A stretch of 64,000 nt of DNA from Planctomycetota bacterium (lineage in GTDB: Bacteria; Planctomycetota; Planctomycetia; Pirellulales; Pirellulaceae), in assembly GCA_026692865.1 (NCBI GenBank), contig JAPLNI010000052.1:93590-157589 (forward strand), in the 5' to 3' direction. The notes under the pieces were generated by a model. The model did not search any database. It was not told the origin of the DNA and saw only the letters and a program-made list of their open reading frames with translations. How positions within the stretch are numbered: the first letter of the stretch is position 1; every line of letters starts with the position of its first letter. The position numbers were made by a program, and so were the translations under genes. Shown piece after piece: positions 8,527 through 16,920 of the stretch.

Positions 8527-9290
8527 TGAATCCCAAGATCGATTTGAACTGCGACCTTGGTGAAGGCTTCGGAGTTTATGCGTTGGGCGATGATGCTGTG
8601 ATTATGCCGTACGTCACGAGCGTGAACATCGCGGCAGGTTTTCATGCGGGTGATCCTTCGACAATTCGCGAAACGTTAGAACTGGCCTCGAAGTACAAAA
8701 TCAATGTCGGTGCCCACCCCGGTTTTCCGGATCTCGTTGGGTTTGGGCGTCGCAATATGTCGATGTCTCCGCAAGAAGTCTATGATACGGTGCTTTATCA
8801 GATCGGGGCGGTTTACGGATTTACTCGAGCGGCTGGGATGGATTTGTTTCATGTCAAACCCCACGGCGCGCTCTACAACATGGCAGCCAAAGATCGGTTG
8901 CTGGCTGACGCGATTGCCTTAGCCGTCCATCGCTTTGATTGGAATTTGATACTCGTTGGTCTGGCTGGAAGCGAGCTTATTCACGCCGGGCAAGCGATCG
9001 GGCTGCGAACGGCGGCGGAGGGGTTTTTAGATCGGAATTATGAAGCCGACGGCAGCTTAACCCCTCGAAGTAACCCGCAGGCTGTGATTCACGATTCCGA
9101 AATGGTGGCGACTCGAGCTGTCGGCTGGATTCGTGATGGAGTGGTTATTGCGAGGGCTGGGGAGCGGTTAACTTCTGAGATTGATACCTTGTGCATCCAC
9201 GGAGACTCGCCCAATGCGTTTAGACTTTGCAGTCGCGTTCGAGAGTTCCTCGCAGACCATTCGATCGAAGTGGAACCGCTAAAACGCTAA
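8526..9290 (+). CDS. pxpA: 5-oxoprolinase subunit A (LamB/YcsF family)
   Basis: The LamB/YcsF family forms 5-oxoproline-cleaving ATPase complexes with PxpB and PxpC. Signature blocks are IDLNCDLGEGFG, VNIAAGFHAGDP, VGAHPGFPDLVGFGRR, HVKPHGALYN, EGFLDRNYEADGSLTPR and IHGDSPNA. The 254 aa is full length. The ATG overlaps the TGA of the preceding gene by one base, so translation is likely coupled. It is unusual that pxpB and pxpC are not next to it and that the upstream partners are exported proteins of unknown function. They may be encoded elsewhere. Confidence 0.93.
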   Translation: MNPKIDLNCDLGEGFGVYALGDDAVIMPYVTSVNIAAGFHAGDPSTIRETLELASKYKINVGAHPGFPDLVGFGRRNMSMSPQEVYDTVLYQIGAVYGFTRAAGMDLFHVKPHGALYNMAAKDRLLADAIALAVHRFDWNLILVGLAGSELIHAGQAIGLRTAAEGFLDRNYEADGSLTPRSNPQAVIHDSEMVATRAVGWIRDGVVIARAGERLTSEIDTLCIHGDSPNAFRLCSRVREFLADHSIEVEPLKR

Positions 9291-9587
9291 TGTCACATAT
9301 CCGAAAGTGACGTTAGGAGCGTTATCTGGGGCTGCAAAGTGGCATCCATTGGATCAGCAGCTTTGTATTAGAATCAGTCACGAGAAATATGGCACACTGG
9401 ACATGCCGCCTTGGATTGGATTAGACTTGACAGGGTTGTGATCCGAAAAAGCGTGTCGCAGCAGGTGTGGGTAAGTTAAGGTTCGGATGTGGATCATCGC
9501 TCTACTAGCGGAGTGATGAACTTGGCCTTACCATCGCCCATGCTTCCCACCCAATTATTGCTAGGCATCAACGATCGATGTTAACTT
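9291..9587. other. Intergenic region with one hairpin
   Basis: No coding frame or RNA gene was recognised in these 297 bp. TCATCGCTC (9494-9502) can pair with GAGTGATGA (9511-9519) through nine pairs, one of them G-U. No T-run follows, so I do not call it a terminator. The promoter for the haem protein downstream should be in this region. Confidence 0.4.
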
Positions 9588-10613
9588 ATGCCGTTTGGGA
9601 ACACAGATAAGCCTTTGGACATTCTCGCCAGGCAGATTGCATGTGCGGGACAAATAGTTAGGAATGCTTTTATCAGATCAAGCGTTGGCTTGCTGTCCGC
9701 CGCGATGTGCGGATCGATAATCCTTTGCACATTGAGTAACTCTTTAGCCGCCGATTCCGGGTTCGTCGATTTCGCGAGAGATGTGGCTCCAATTCTTGAA
9801 GTTCGCTGTGTGGACTGCCACCAAGGCGATAACGCCAAAGGCGGCTTTGTTGTCGGTGACCGAGATGCAGTATTGGGTTTTGTGGAACCGGGAGATTCCG
9901 CGTCGAGCTCTCTTTGGACCGACTATCTGGCGGCTAAACCAGTGGCCGAAGATCCGAAGAGTTTAGTCATGCCTCCGTCTGGTCCTTTGCCGTCGAGCGA
10001 GTTAGCGGTTCTGAAGCTATGGATCGATGAAGGAGCAATATGGCCGGAGGGATACATGCTCGCGAGCGCTAAGGTCGAGATGAAGCCAAGCGAAGACATA
10101 AGTAAAGTTGAATCTGATGGATTTTCCGCTAGAGCGTTCGGGGCGATTGGATACTTTCACCCGGCGGTGATACATTTTCCAATCGCACTTCTGATCTTTG
10201 GAGGGGCTGCCGCAGGGTTATCCTTCTTCACTGGAAGCCGTGCTCAAGCTATCGCGTTTTATTGCCTGCTTTGGGGGAGCCTAGCAACGGTCGTCTCGGC
10301 CGTGATGGGTTGGTCGTTCGCTATCGAAAAAGGTTTCCCAAGTTGGGATGTCATACCCGATGCAGAGGCCCTTGCTGATACCCAGTTGCTGTTTCGCCAT
10401 CGCTGGATGGGAGTTGCAGTAGCTGTGCTTTCGGTGATCGTACTAGGTATAGCGATCATTTCGAAAAAGTTTCCTAGCCACTCCATTCGTCACGTTTGGA
10501 GGATTGGTATGTTGGTCTTGGCTTTGCTGGTAAGCATCACGGGCCATCAAGGTGGCGAGTTGGTCTATGGAGACATTCTCGCAAAGGCTGTTACGCGTTT
10601 CGTTGGAAAGTAG
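9588..10613 (+). CDS. Membrane protein with PSCyt1-type c-haem domain and DUF2231
   Basis: Residues about 25-52 are a hydrophobic export segment. A planctomycete cytochrome c (PSCyt1-type) domain follows, with one CxxCH haem site (RCVDCHQG) after FARDVAPILE and an MPPSG segment supplying a possible axial Met. The second half, from FHPAVIHFPIALLIFGGAA, matches the DUF2231 membrane domain, with about four hydrophobic helices and conserved His residues at HPAVIHFP and TGHQGGELVYG. The combination suggests a haem-bound redox or electron-transfer membrane protein, but no substrate is known. The upstream ATG 9588 is accepted, though a later start inside the first 25 residues is possible. The next gene starts 9 bp downstream. 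Confidence 0.82.
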   Translation: MPFGNTDKPLDILARQIACAGQIVRNAFIRSSVGLLSAAMCGSIILCTLSNSLAADSGFVDFARDVAPILEVRCVDCHQGDNAKGGFVVGDRDAVLGFVEPGDSASSSLWTDYLAAKPVAEDPKSLVMPPSGPLPSSELAVLKLWIDEGAIWPEGYMLASAKVEMKPSEDISKVESDGFSARAFGAIGYFHPAVIHFPIALLIFGGAAAGLSFFTGSRAQAIAFYCLLWGSLATVVSAVMGWSFAIEKGFPSWDVIPDAEALADTQLLFRHRWMGVAVAVLSVIVLGIAIISKKFPSHSIRHVWRIGMLVLALLVSITGHQGGELVYGDILAKAVTRFVGK

Positions 10614-10622
10614 TCGCTGCTT

Positions 10623-11363
10623 GTGTTAAAAAACTGTGCTGTTGTTGTCACCGGTGGGGCTTCTGGTATCGGGCTTGGAATCGCCAAAGCATTTGCGGAA
10701 GCTGGAGCAAAAGTCTGTATTGGTGGACGTCGGAAAGATGCCGTCGACGCGTCTGTGGAAACTGTCAAAGCTTCCGAAGGTTTATCTGGGCAGATCTATG
10801 GGCACCCCATGGACGTCTCGAATCGTGAACAAGTCAAAGCGTTCTTTGATTGGTCAACGGAGACGATCGGGCCGACCGATATCTTGGTCCAAGCAGCCGG
10901 TGTCAATATTCGCAACCGAGCGATCGATTTAATGACTCCCGAAGAATGGGACCAAGTGATCGCCATCAACACGACTGGAGCTTATAACTGCTTGACGGCC
11001 GTGCTACCATCAATGCGAGCTAGAAAAGATGGATTGATTATCAATATATCAAGTGTCGCTGGTAAACGCGCGATTGCCTTAGGTGGAGTTGCTTACGGAG
11101 CAAGTAAGTTCGCGATGACGGCACTCGGAACGTGCGTTTCTAATGAAGTTGCAAGTGATGGTGTTCGAGTCACCAACGTCTATCCCGGTGAAGTCAATAC
11201 TCCAATCCTAGACAAACGACCGATTCCGGTTAGCGCTGAACACAAAGCACAAATTCTTCAGCCGGAAGACATCGCGGCGATGATCTTAGCGATCGCAGTA
11301 CTCCCCCCGCGAGCTCACGTCCCAGAGATCGTGATCAAACCACTCTCTCAGGTTTACTTCTAA
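10623..11363 (+). CDS. Short-chain dehydrogenase/reductase
   Basis: Classical SDR of 246 aa, NAD(P)-dependent. The Rossmann motif is TGGASGIGLGIAKAFAEAGA near residue 10. The NNAG position reads QAAGVNIRNR. The catalytic Ser lies in NISSVAGKRA, and the Tyr and Lys in YGASKFAM (YxxxK). The start is GTG 10623, 9 bp after the preceding stop, which suggests co-transcription with the haem protein. The C-terminal VPEIVIKPLSQVYF is like that of SDRs annotated as 3-oxoacyl-ACP reductase or serine dehydrogenase. The substrate cannot be told from sequence. Confidence 0.92.
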   Translation: MLKNCAVVVTGGASGIGLGIAKAFAEAGAKVCIGGRRKDAVDASVETVKASEGLSGQIYGHPMDVSNREQVKAFFDWSTETIGPTDILVQAAGVNIRNRAIDLMTPEEWDQVIAINTTGAYNCLTAVLPSMRARKDGLIINISSVAGKRAIALGGVAYGASKFAMTALGTCVSNEVASDGVRVTNVYPGEVNTPILDKRPIPVSAEHKAQILQPEDIAAMILAIAVLPPRAHVPEIVIKPLSQVYF

Positions 11364-11401
11364 AAAGCGGGGGTAGGCAAAGTTTAGTGGGTTGAACCCC
11401 A

Positions 11402-11557
11402 TTTGGAGTGCTCCGGCTTGGCGGAGCTTTAAGACTTATCAATCGGTGGACGATCAAAAAAGACTTTGCTAACCAGACGATTGAGTTGTCACACGAGAGT
11501 CTTTCTTTTTACAACATCGCTCGCCCCCAAGCTGGCGACAAGTCACAGCACTCCAAA
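11402..11557 (+). repeat. Family B 155-bp element, copy B1
   Basis: The copy starts TTTGGAGTGCT and ends AGCACTCCAAA. The left inner palindrome is GCTCCG-GCTTGG-CGGAGC and the right one is an imperfect GCTGGCGAC/GTCACAGC. The core holds AAGACTTATCAATCGG and CATCGCTCGCCC, shared with the other copies. There is no reading frame of note. It lies after the SDR gene and ahead of the glycine riboswitch. Confidence 0.85.
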
Positions 11558-11653
11558 GTCACAATAATCCAAAATTAACGCACTCCCAAGGTGACTGTTT
11601 TCACGAAGGCACTCACTTTTGCGTTTTCGTTTGTGGTACTTGACGCGTGACAC

Positions 11654-11659
11654 TATACT
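11654..11659 (+). promoter_or_regulatory. Possible -10 box of the gcvP leader
   Basis: TATACT ends about 18 bases before the first base of the riboswitch P1 stem, where transcription would need to begin close to the aptamer. The -35 position reads TTTGTG, a weak match. The assignment is tentative. Confidence 0.35.
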
Positions 11660-11676
11660 GTTGAGCGAGATGAAAA

Positions 11677-11929
11677 CCCCGCGGGAGAGACTCTGAAACG
11701 GTTGGACCGGTTGCGAAAAGTGATCGCGACGGCTGGATTTGGAGCGCCGAAGGTGCAAAACAGCCCTGAACCGCTCAGGTAAAAAGGACCGCGGGGATTG
11801 ATACATCTTCTCTGGAGAGTGATTGCAAGGTTGGCCAGTTTTTGAGGCAACTTTCAGCAGTCCACCGAAGGGGTAAGACAAGCCATCTGGAGTGGCTTGT
11901 TGGATCTCTCAGGTAAACGGACAGAGGGG
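11677..11929 (+). ncRNA. Tandem glycine riboswitch
   Basis: Two glycine aptamers lie in series in the leader of gcvP. Aptamer 1 (11677-11796) has P1 arms CCCCGCGG and CCGCGGGG, the conserved GGGAGAGACTCTG entry, the CGCCGAAGGTGCAAA junction and CTCAGGTAAAAAGGACC at the 3' side. Aptamer 2 (11807-11929) has arms CTTCTCTG and CAGAGGGG (pairing with two G-U pairs), CTCTGGAGAGTG, CCACCGAAGGGGTAAG and TCTCAGGTAAACGGACAG. The short linker of about 10 bases is typical of tandem forms. In known examples glycine binding turns on the cleavage system genes. The expression platform here is not obvious, and about 64 bases separate aptamer 2 from the start codon. Confidence 0.95.
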
Positions 11930-11993
11930 CAACGCGTAGCTTTTAAAAAGCTTCGTTTTGTTCCCTCGTTTCGTATTTCTTGGAGAATTGTCA

Positions 11994-14888
11994 ATGTCTT
12001 CGAACCAATTGCCCCCGTTCGTTTTTCGTCATCTAGGGCCGCGAGAAGACGAAATCTCACAAATGTTAAAGGTGCTCGGCTACGATTCGCTGGAAGCATT
12101 AACGCAAGCCGTAGTCCCTCAATCGATTCGCATCGACCACCACTTGAATCTGCGTGCTGGTATTTCAGAAGAGGCCGCGCTGGCTGAATTGAAAGCCCTT
12201 GCGAGTAAGAATCGTGTTTTAAAATCATTTATTGGGCAGGGCTATTACGGAACACACACACCGAAAGTTATCCAGCGAAATGTCTTGGAGAATCCCGCTT
12301 GGTATACGGCTTACACGCCCTATCAACCGGAAATATCGCAAGGTCGGCTGGAAGTACTGTTTTATTTTCAAACGTTGGTCGCCGAGTTGACGGGGCTTGA
12401 GATCTCAAACGCATCATTGCTTGACGAAGCGACTGCGGCAGCCGAAGCAATGACGCTTTGCCTCCGAAGTACCAAATCAAAGTCGAATCGGTTTGTTGTT
12501 TCTGCGGGCTGTCATCCGCAGACTATCGAAGTTCTTCAAACGCGAGCAGAACCGCTGGGGATTCAGTTAGAAGTTGTCGATGACATCACGAGTTTTACGG
12601 ATTGGTCTGGCGTGTTTGGAATCACGCTCCAGTATCCTGCGACCGATGGATCCATTACGAATTTTGAGGCGACGATCGCGAGCGCACATCAGCATGGGGC
12701 TATGGTCGTGATGGTGACTGATTTGCTTGCGCTGATGCTACTGAAGTCGCCTGGTAAATTGGGAGCGGATATCGCCGTTGGAAGCAGTCAGCGATTCGGA
12801 GTACCGCTCGGATTTGGTGGTCCTCACGCAGCCTTTCTCGCGACGACAAAAGCTCATCAACGAACGCTCCCCGGGAGACTGGTTGGCCAATCGATCGATA
12901 GCCACGGAAACAAAGCATTCCGACTTGCTCTTCAAACGCGCGAGCAGCATATTCGCCGAGAGAAAGCGACTTCGAATATCTGTACGGCGCAAGCTCTTCT
13001 GTCGATCATGGCTACTCTCTTCGCGATGTATCATGGTCCTGAAGGGTTGCGGAAGATTGCTTGGAGAGTTCATAAGCAGACAACGATTCTCTACCATTCG
13101 TTGCAGTCGAGTCGTTATCGCGTGAAGGAATCAGATTTCTTTGATACAATCTTGATCGAAACAGGGAATGATACTGAAAAAATTATTAAGCGCGCAATCG
13201 CTGCTGGATATAATTTGCGAGCGTTCTCCTCAACCCAAGTAGTCATTTCGTTCGACGAAACTACCAACGAAGCGGACTTGATGGCGATCAATCAGTTGTT
13301 TGGCGGAGACGAAGACATTGTTGCTAGCGGGTGCTCCAACGAGTTTCACGAAGAGAGAGGTTTGCTACGGAAAGATCAATTGCGCAGCGACTGTGTGATG
13401 ACTCAAGAAGTGTTTCACAAGTACCGCAGCGAAACCGAAATGATGCGTTATCTTCGCCGGCTTTCGGAAATGGATATCGCGCTTGATCGTTCGATGATTC
13501 CATTGGGTTCGTGTACGATGAAGTTGAATGCCGCGAGTGAGTTGACTCCGGTGACATGGCCCGAGTGGAACAGTATTCACCCGTTTTCCCCGAGCGATCA
13601 GGCTACAGGTTATCACGAAATGATTGCCGACTTGGAAGCCATGCTCTGCGAGATCACTGGTTACGATGCGATCTCTCTTCAACCCAACGCGGGGTCTCAA
13701 GGTGAATATGCAGGACTGCTTGCCATCAAACACTACCATGAGTCACGAGGTGATTTTGAGAGGGACATCTGCTTGATCCCTAGTAGCGCTCACGGGACAA
13801 ACCCTGCGAGCGCACAAATGGCGAACATGAAAGTCGTCGTTGTGAAGTGCGATGATTTAGGTAACGTCGACCTAGATGATCTTGAGTTACGAATCTCGCA
13901 AAACGTAGGGCGTGTGGCGGCCATTATGATTACCTATCCATCTACACATGGCGTCTTCGAAGACCGCGTGTTGGATGTGTGTGGAATGGTTCATGATGCG
14001 GGTGGTCAAGTTTACATTGACGGTGCGAATTTGAATGCCTTAGTTGGTGTTGCGCAGCCCGGTAAGTTTGGTGGTGACGTCTCGCACTTGAATTTGCACA
14101 AAACGTTTTGTATTCCGCACGGCGGCGGTGGACCCGGCGTTGGTCCGGTTGCAGTGAGAAGTCATCTAGCCCCATTCTTGCCAAAGGATTCCCATAACCA
14201 CGATCGTCAAGGATCGGTTGTTAGTGGAGCGCCGTTTGGCAGTGCAAGTATTCTTCCGATTTCATGGATGTATATCCGCATGATGGGTGCAGTCGGATTG
14301 CGAATGGCGACTCAGGTTGCGATCCTCAATGCGAACTACATTGCGCATCAGTTGAAGAGCTGTTATCCGATTCTCTACACGGGTAACGCGTCGCTGGTTG
14401 CTCACGAATGCATCATCGATACGCGTCCGATGGAAAAGTCGGCGGGAGTCACGGTGGATGATGTTGCAAAGCGATTGATGGACTTTGGCTTTCACGGTCC
14501 TACAATGTCATTCCCTGTCGCGGGAACGCTGATGATCGAGCCAACCGAGAGCGAGTCACTAGCGGAGATAAATCGTTTTTGCAGAGCGATGAAGCTGATC
14601 TATGCCGAGTACCAGCGAGTTCTTTCCGGCGAGTGGTCGGCGGAGAACAACCCGCTTCGTAACGCTCCTCATACGTTGGATTCGATTCTTTCGGACGATG
14701 CTGCGAAGGTTTACACACGTCGCGAAGCCGTTTGTCCTGATCCAGAGATGGACTACTCCGTGAAGTATTGGCCACCCGTTGGACGAGTCGATAACGTCTA
14801 TGGAGACCGAAATGTCGTTTGTTCATGCCCACCGATGGAAGATTTTATAGAGTCGTCCGATGAAGCGGCGGAGTTGGCGAAAACCTGA
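11994..14888 (+). CDS. gcvP: Glycine dehydrogenase (decarboxylating), P-protein
   Basis: PLP-dependent P-protein of the glycine cleavage system. It decarboxylates glycine and passes the aminomethyl group to the lipoyl H-protein. The gene is in the single-chain form (964 aa), with both halves present. The pyridoxal lysine is Lys703 in [16 protein letters not shown]. Other blocks are [11 protein letters not shown] at the start, [45 protein letters not shown] and [14 protein letters not shown] 11994 is chosen over an earlier in-frame ATG at 11958 because GGAG lies about 8 bases ahead and conserved sequence begins there. Genes gcvT and gcvH are not in the window. Control is by the tandem glycine riboswitch upstream. 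Confidence 0.97.
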   Translation: MSSNQLPPFVFRHLGPREDEISQMLKVLGYDSLEALTQAVVPQSIRIDHHLNLRAGISEEAALAELKALASKNRVLKSFIGQGYYGTHTPKVIQRNVLENPAWYTAYTPYQPEISQGRLEVLFYFQTLVAELTGLEISNASLLDEATAAAEAMTLCLRSTKSKSNRFVVSAGCHPQTIEVLQTRAEPLGIQLEVVDDITSFTDWSGVFGITLQYPATDGSITNFEATIASAHQHGAMVVMVTDLLALMLLKSPGKLGADIAVGSSQRFGVPLGFGGPHAAFLATTKAHQRTLPGRLVGQSIDSHGNKAFRLALQTREQHIRREKATSNICTAQALLSIMATLFAMYHGPEGLRKIAWRVHKQTTILYHSLQSSRYRVKESDFFDTILIETGNDTEKIIKRAIAAGYNLRAFSSTQVVISFDETTNEADLMAINQLFGGDEDIVASGCSNEFHEERGLLRKDQLRSDCVMTQEVFHKYRSETEMMRYLRRLSEMDIALDRSMIPLGSCTMKLNAASELTPVTWPEWNSIHPFSPSDQATGYHEMIADLEAMLCEITGYDAISLQPNAGSQGEYAGLLAIKHYHESRGDFERDICLIPSSAHGTNPASAQMANMKVVVVKCDDLGNVDLDDLELRISQNVGRVAAIMITYPSTHGVFEDRVLDVCGMVHDAGGQVYIDGANLNALVGVAQPGKFGGDVSHLNLHKTFCIPHGGGGPGVGPVAVRSHLAPFLPKDSHNHDRQGSVVSGAPFGSASILPISWMYIRMMGAVGLRMATQVAILNANYIAHQLKSCYPILYTGNASLVAHECIIDTRPMEKSAGVTVDDVAKRLMDFGFHGPTMSFPVAGTLMIEPTESESLAEINRFCRAMKLIYAEYQRVLSGEWSAENNPLRNAPHTLDSILSDDAAKVYTRREAVCPDPEMDYSVKYWPPVGRVDNVYGDRNVVCSCPPMEDFIESSDEAAELAKT

Positions 14889-14925
14889 TAGGGTGAGACC
14901 ACCGTCCCGTATGGGCTTTTCGTCC

Positions 14926-14946
14926 GGGATAATGGTCGCAAACTAC
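14926..14946 (+). repeat. 21-base motif shared with 16676-16696
   Basis: GGGATAATGGTC-GCAAACTAC follows the gcvP stop by about 40 bases. A 19/21 match in the same orientation follows the next gene (helicase). Both are preceded by a CTTTT run. The function is unknown. It could be a regulatory or processing signal, or part of a degraded repeat. Confidence 0.5.
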
Positions 14947-15129
14947 GGCAAATCCGGGGCTGTGTGATTCGGAACCTTGAGCATCACACTTTTTTGAGCT
15001 TATTGATTTCGACTCTTTGGAGTACATTAGGATCACGGGTAGCGAGGTTTTCGCTGCTTTTTCCCTTTTGTTTTATGCTCCCACGCGTAGTTTGGCTCGC
15101 TTGAGGACGATTGCGGCGACCAAATCTAC

Positions 15130-16668
15130 ATGACAATGTCGAAAATATCTTCGAATACTGAATTTCCTCTTTTCTCAGATCTTCCTTTGATCGAACCGAT
15201 TCAGTCGGCGCTGCGATCGAAGGGATACACGATCCCCACTCCGATTCAGGCTGGGGCAATTCCGCCTCTTTTGGAGGGCCGCGACTTCCTCGGTTGTGCC
15301 CAAACGGGTACCGGAAAGACAGCGGCATTTGCGATCCCCATTTTGCAGCTATTGCATCAATCGCCCGCTAAAGCCGTCTCGGGGGCTCCTCGCGCATTGG
15401 TGCTCTGCCCAACACGAGAGCTTGCTGTACAGATCTTGGAGAGTTTCACTAATTATGGAAAGTCGCTTCGATTGCGATTTGCAGCTGTTTTTGGTGGCGT
15501 TGGGCAAAGTCCACAAGTAACTTCTCTAACGCGAGGCCTACACGTTCTGGTTGCAACGCCAGGTCGTCTTCAGGATTTAATGGACCAAGGTCACTGTTCT
15601 TTGAGCCGCCTTGAGTTTTTCGTGCTGGATGAAGCCGATCGAATGTTGGACATGGGTTTCATGCCTGCGATCAAGCGAATTGTTGCTAAGCTTCCCAAGC
15701 AACGGCAATCCATTTTTCTATCGGCGACGATGCCACCGCCCATTGAAGAATTGGCTGGTAGTTTGCTACGCGATCACGTGACAGTCATGATCACTCCACC
15801 GGCGACAACCGCCCAGAAAGTGGCTCAGCGCGTCATGTTCGTTGACAAGGACAATAAGCGTAAGCTCCTTGAAAGCCTCTTGGAATCGAACGCGTTTTCG
15901 AAAGTGCTTGTCTTTGTGAGAACCAAGTATGGTGCGGACCGACTTGCGAAAAGCCTCAAGTCTAGCACGATGATGATCGACGCGATTCACGGAGATAAAT
16001 CGCAAGGAGCACGGCAACGCGTTCTCAATGGATTCAAAGATGGTGCTCTACGCGTATTGGTCGCGACCGACGTGGCTGCTCGTGGAATCGATGTCGAGGG
16101 GATCACGCACGTTATCAATTACGACATGCCTTTGGAGCCAGACGGGTACGTTCACCGGATCGGAAGAACGGCTCGAGCAGGTGCGACCGGAGAGAGTATC
16201 TCGATGTGTGATGCTGAGGAATTTCAACAACTTCGACAGATCGAACGCGAGATTGGTAAGCGAGTTCCAGTTGACCGCAATCACCCATACCATAGTGCTG
16301 ACGCAGAAGAAGAAGTAATTAAACGCGACGCTTCCTCGGGACGCAAAAAGACTTCACGCGGCCGACCAACATCCGGTCCACGCGCGGCTGCATCGGGTGG
16401 TGCTAAATCGGGCGGGCCTGCTGGTCGCGCGCGTAAGGGCTTCAAAGGGAGCAAGTCGTCGACTACTTCCTATGCTTCCGGTGCGGCTGCAGCAGGTGGG
16501 GAAGCTGCGCCAGGTCGTCGCCGTTCCATCAGTGGTAAAGTCAAAAAAATTAACAACAGCACTTCGAAACCTCAGTATGGTTACTCTGCGGAGCGAAAGC
16601 CAGATGGCACTTCGTCTTCGGGCTCGTCGCGTGGACCGTCATCTGGCCCAAAGAGAAAAAAGCGATAG
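15130..16668 (+). CDS. DEAD-box RNA helicase (RhlE-like)
   Basis: ATP-dependent RNA helicase of 512 aa. The Q motif is PTPIQAGAIPPLLEG. Walker A is AQTGTGKT at residues 57-64. Motif Ia is PTRELAVQ, motif Ib is TPGRLQD, motif II is D-E-A-D at 167-170, motif III is SAT, and the helicase C motifs include VATDVAARGIDVEG and HRIGRTARAG. From about residue 390 the tail is basic and low in complexity, rich in Gly, Ser, Lys and Arg, ending GPKRKKR. This is typical of RhlE-type helicases that contact rRNA or the degradosome. The start is ATG 15130 or the ATG at 15136. No strong Shine-Dalgarno sequence is seen for either. Confidence 0.94.
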   Translation: MTMSKISSNTEFPLFSDLPLIEPIQSALRSKGYTIPTPIQAGAIPPLLEGRDFLGCAQTGTGKTAAFAIPILQLLHQSPAKAVSGAPRALVLCPTRELAVQILESFTNYGKSLRLRFAAVFGGVGQSPQVTSLTRGLHVLVATPGRLQDLMDQGHCSLSRLEFFVLDEADRMLDMGFMPAIKRIVAKLPKQRQSIFLSATMPPPIEELAGSLLRDHVTVMITPPATTAQKVAQRVMFVDKDNKRKLLESLLESNAFSKVLVFVRTKYGADRLAKSLKSSTMMIDAIHGDKSQGARQRVLNGFKDGALRVLVATDVAARGIDVEGITHVINYDMPLEPDGYVHRIGRTARAGATGESISMCDAEEFQQLRQIEREIGKRVPVDRNHPYHSADAEEEVIKRDASSGRKKTSRGRPTSGPRAAASGGAKSGGPAGRARKGFKGSKSSTTSYASGAAAAGGEAAPGRRRSISGKVKKINNSTSKPQYGYSAERKPDGTSSSGSSRGPSSGPKRKKR

Positions 16669-16675
16669 CCCTTTT

Positions 16676-16696
16676 GGGACAATGGTCTCAAACTAC
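16676..16696 (+). repeat. 21-base motif, second copy
   Basis: GGGACAATGGTC-TCAAACTAC begins 8 bases after the helicase stop codon and differs from 14926-14946 at two positions. It lies directly before REP-like copy A2. Confidence 0.5.
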
Positions 16697-16711
16697 AATT
16701 GTTGTATGCGT

Positions 16712-16794
16712 TAGAAGTACGTGTCGTAAGACATTTGAAGACGGCAGCCTTCAGTTCCGCTCCGATCGACTTCTGGGTTCTTACGAATTTACCT
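16712..16794 (-). repeat. Family A REP-like pair, copy A2 (degenerate)
   Basis: This is the inverse orientation relative to A1. GTAC then GTGTCGTAAGACA forms the first hairpin, and GGTTCTTACGAATTTACC corresponds to the second, less well paired here. The spacing of the two hairpins matches the other copies. It lies between the convergent helicase and sulfatase-like genes. Confidence 0.65.
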
Positions 16795-16920
16795 ATTCCA
16801 CAATTTAATTTGGACAGAAAGCCGAAGGATCGTTCTGCAGAATCGTTCGGGCGGCAATGCTCGGTGATCAGCGAGTCTATTGCCTTTCACTGAACGAATC
16901 GCGATTCTTTTCGATATCTA

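Noticed and set aside
9391..9408. Sigma-54-like TGGCAC...TGC sequence
   Set aside because: The GG and GC elements are two bases too far apart for a -24/-12 promoter.
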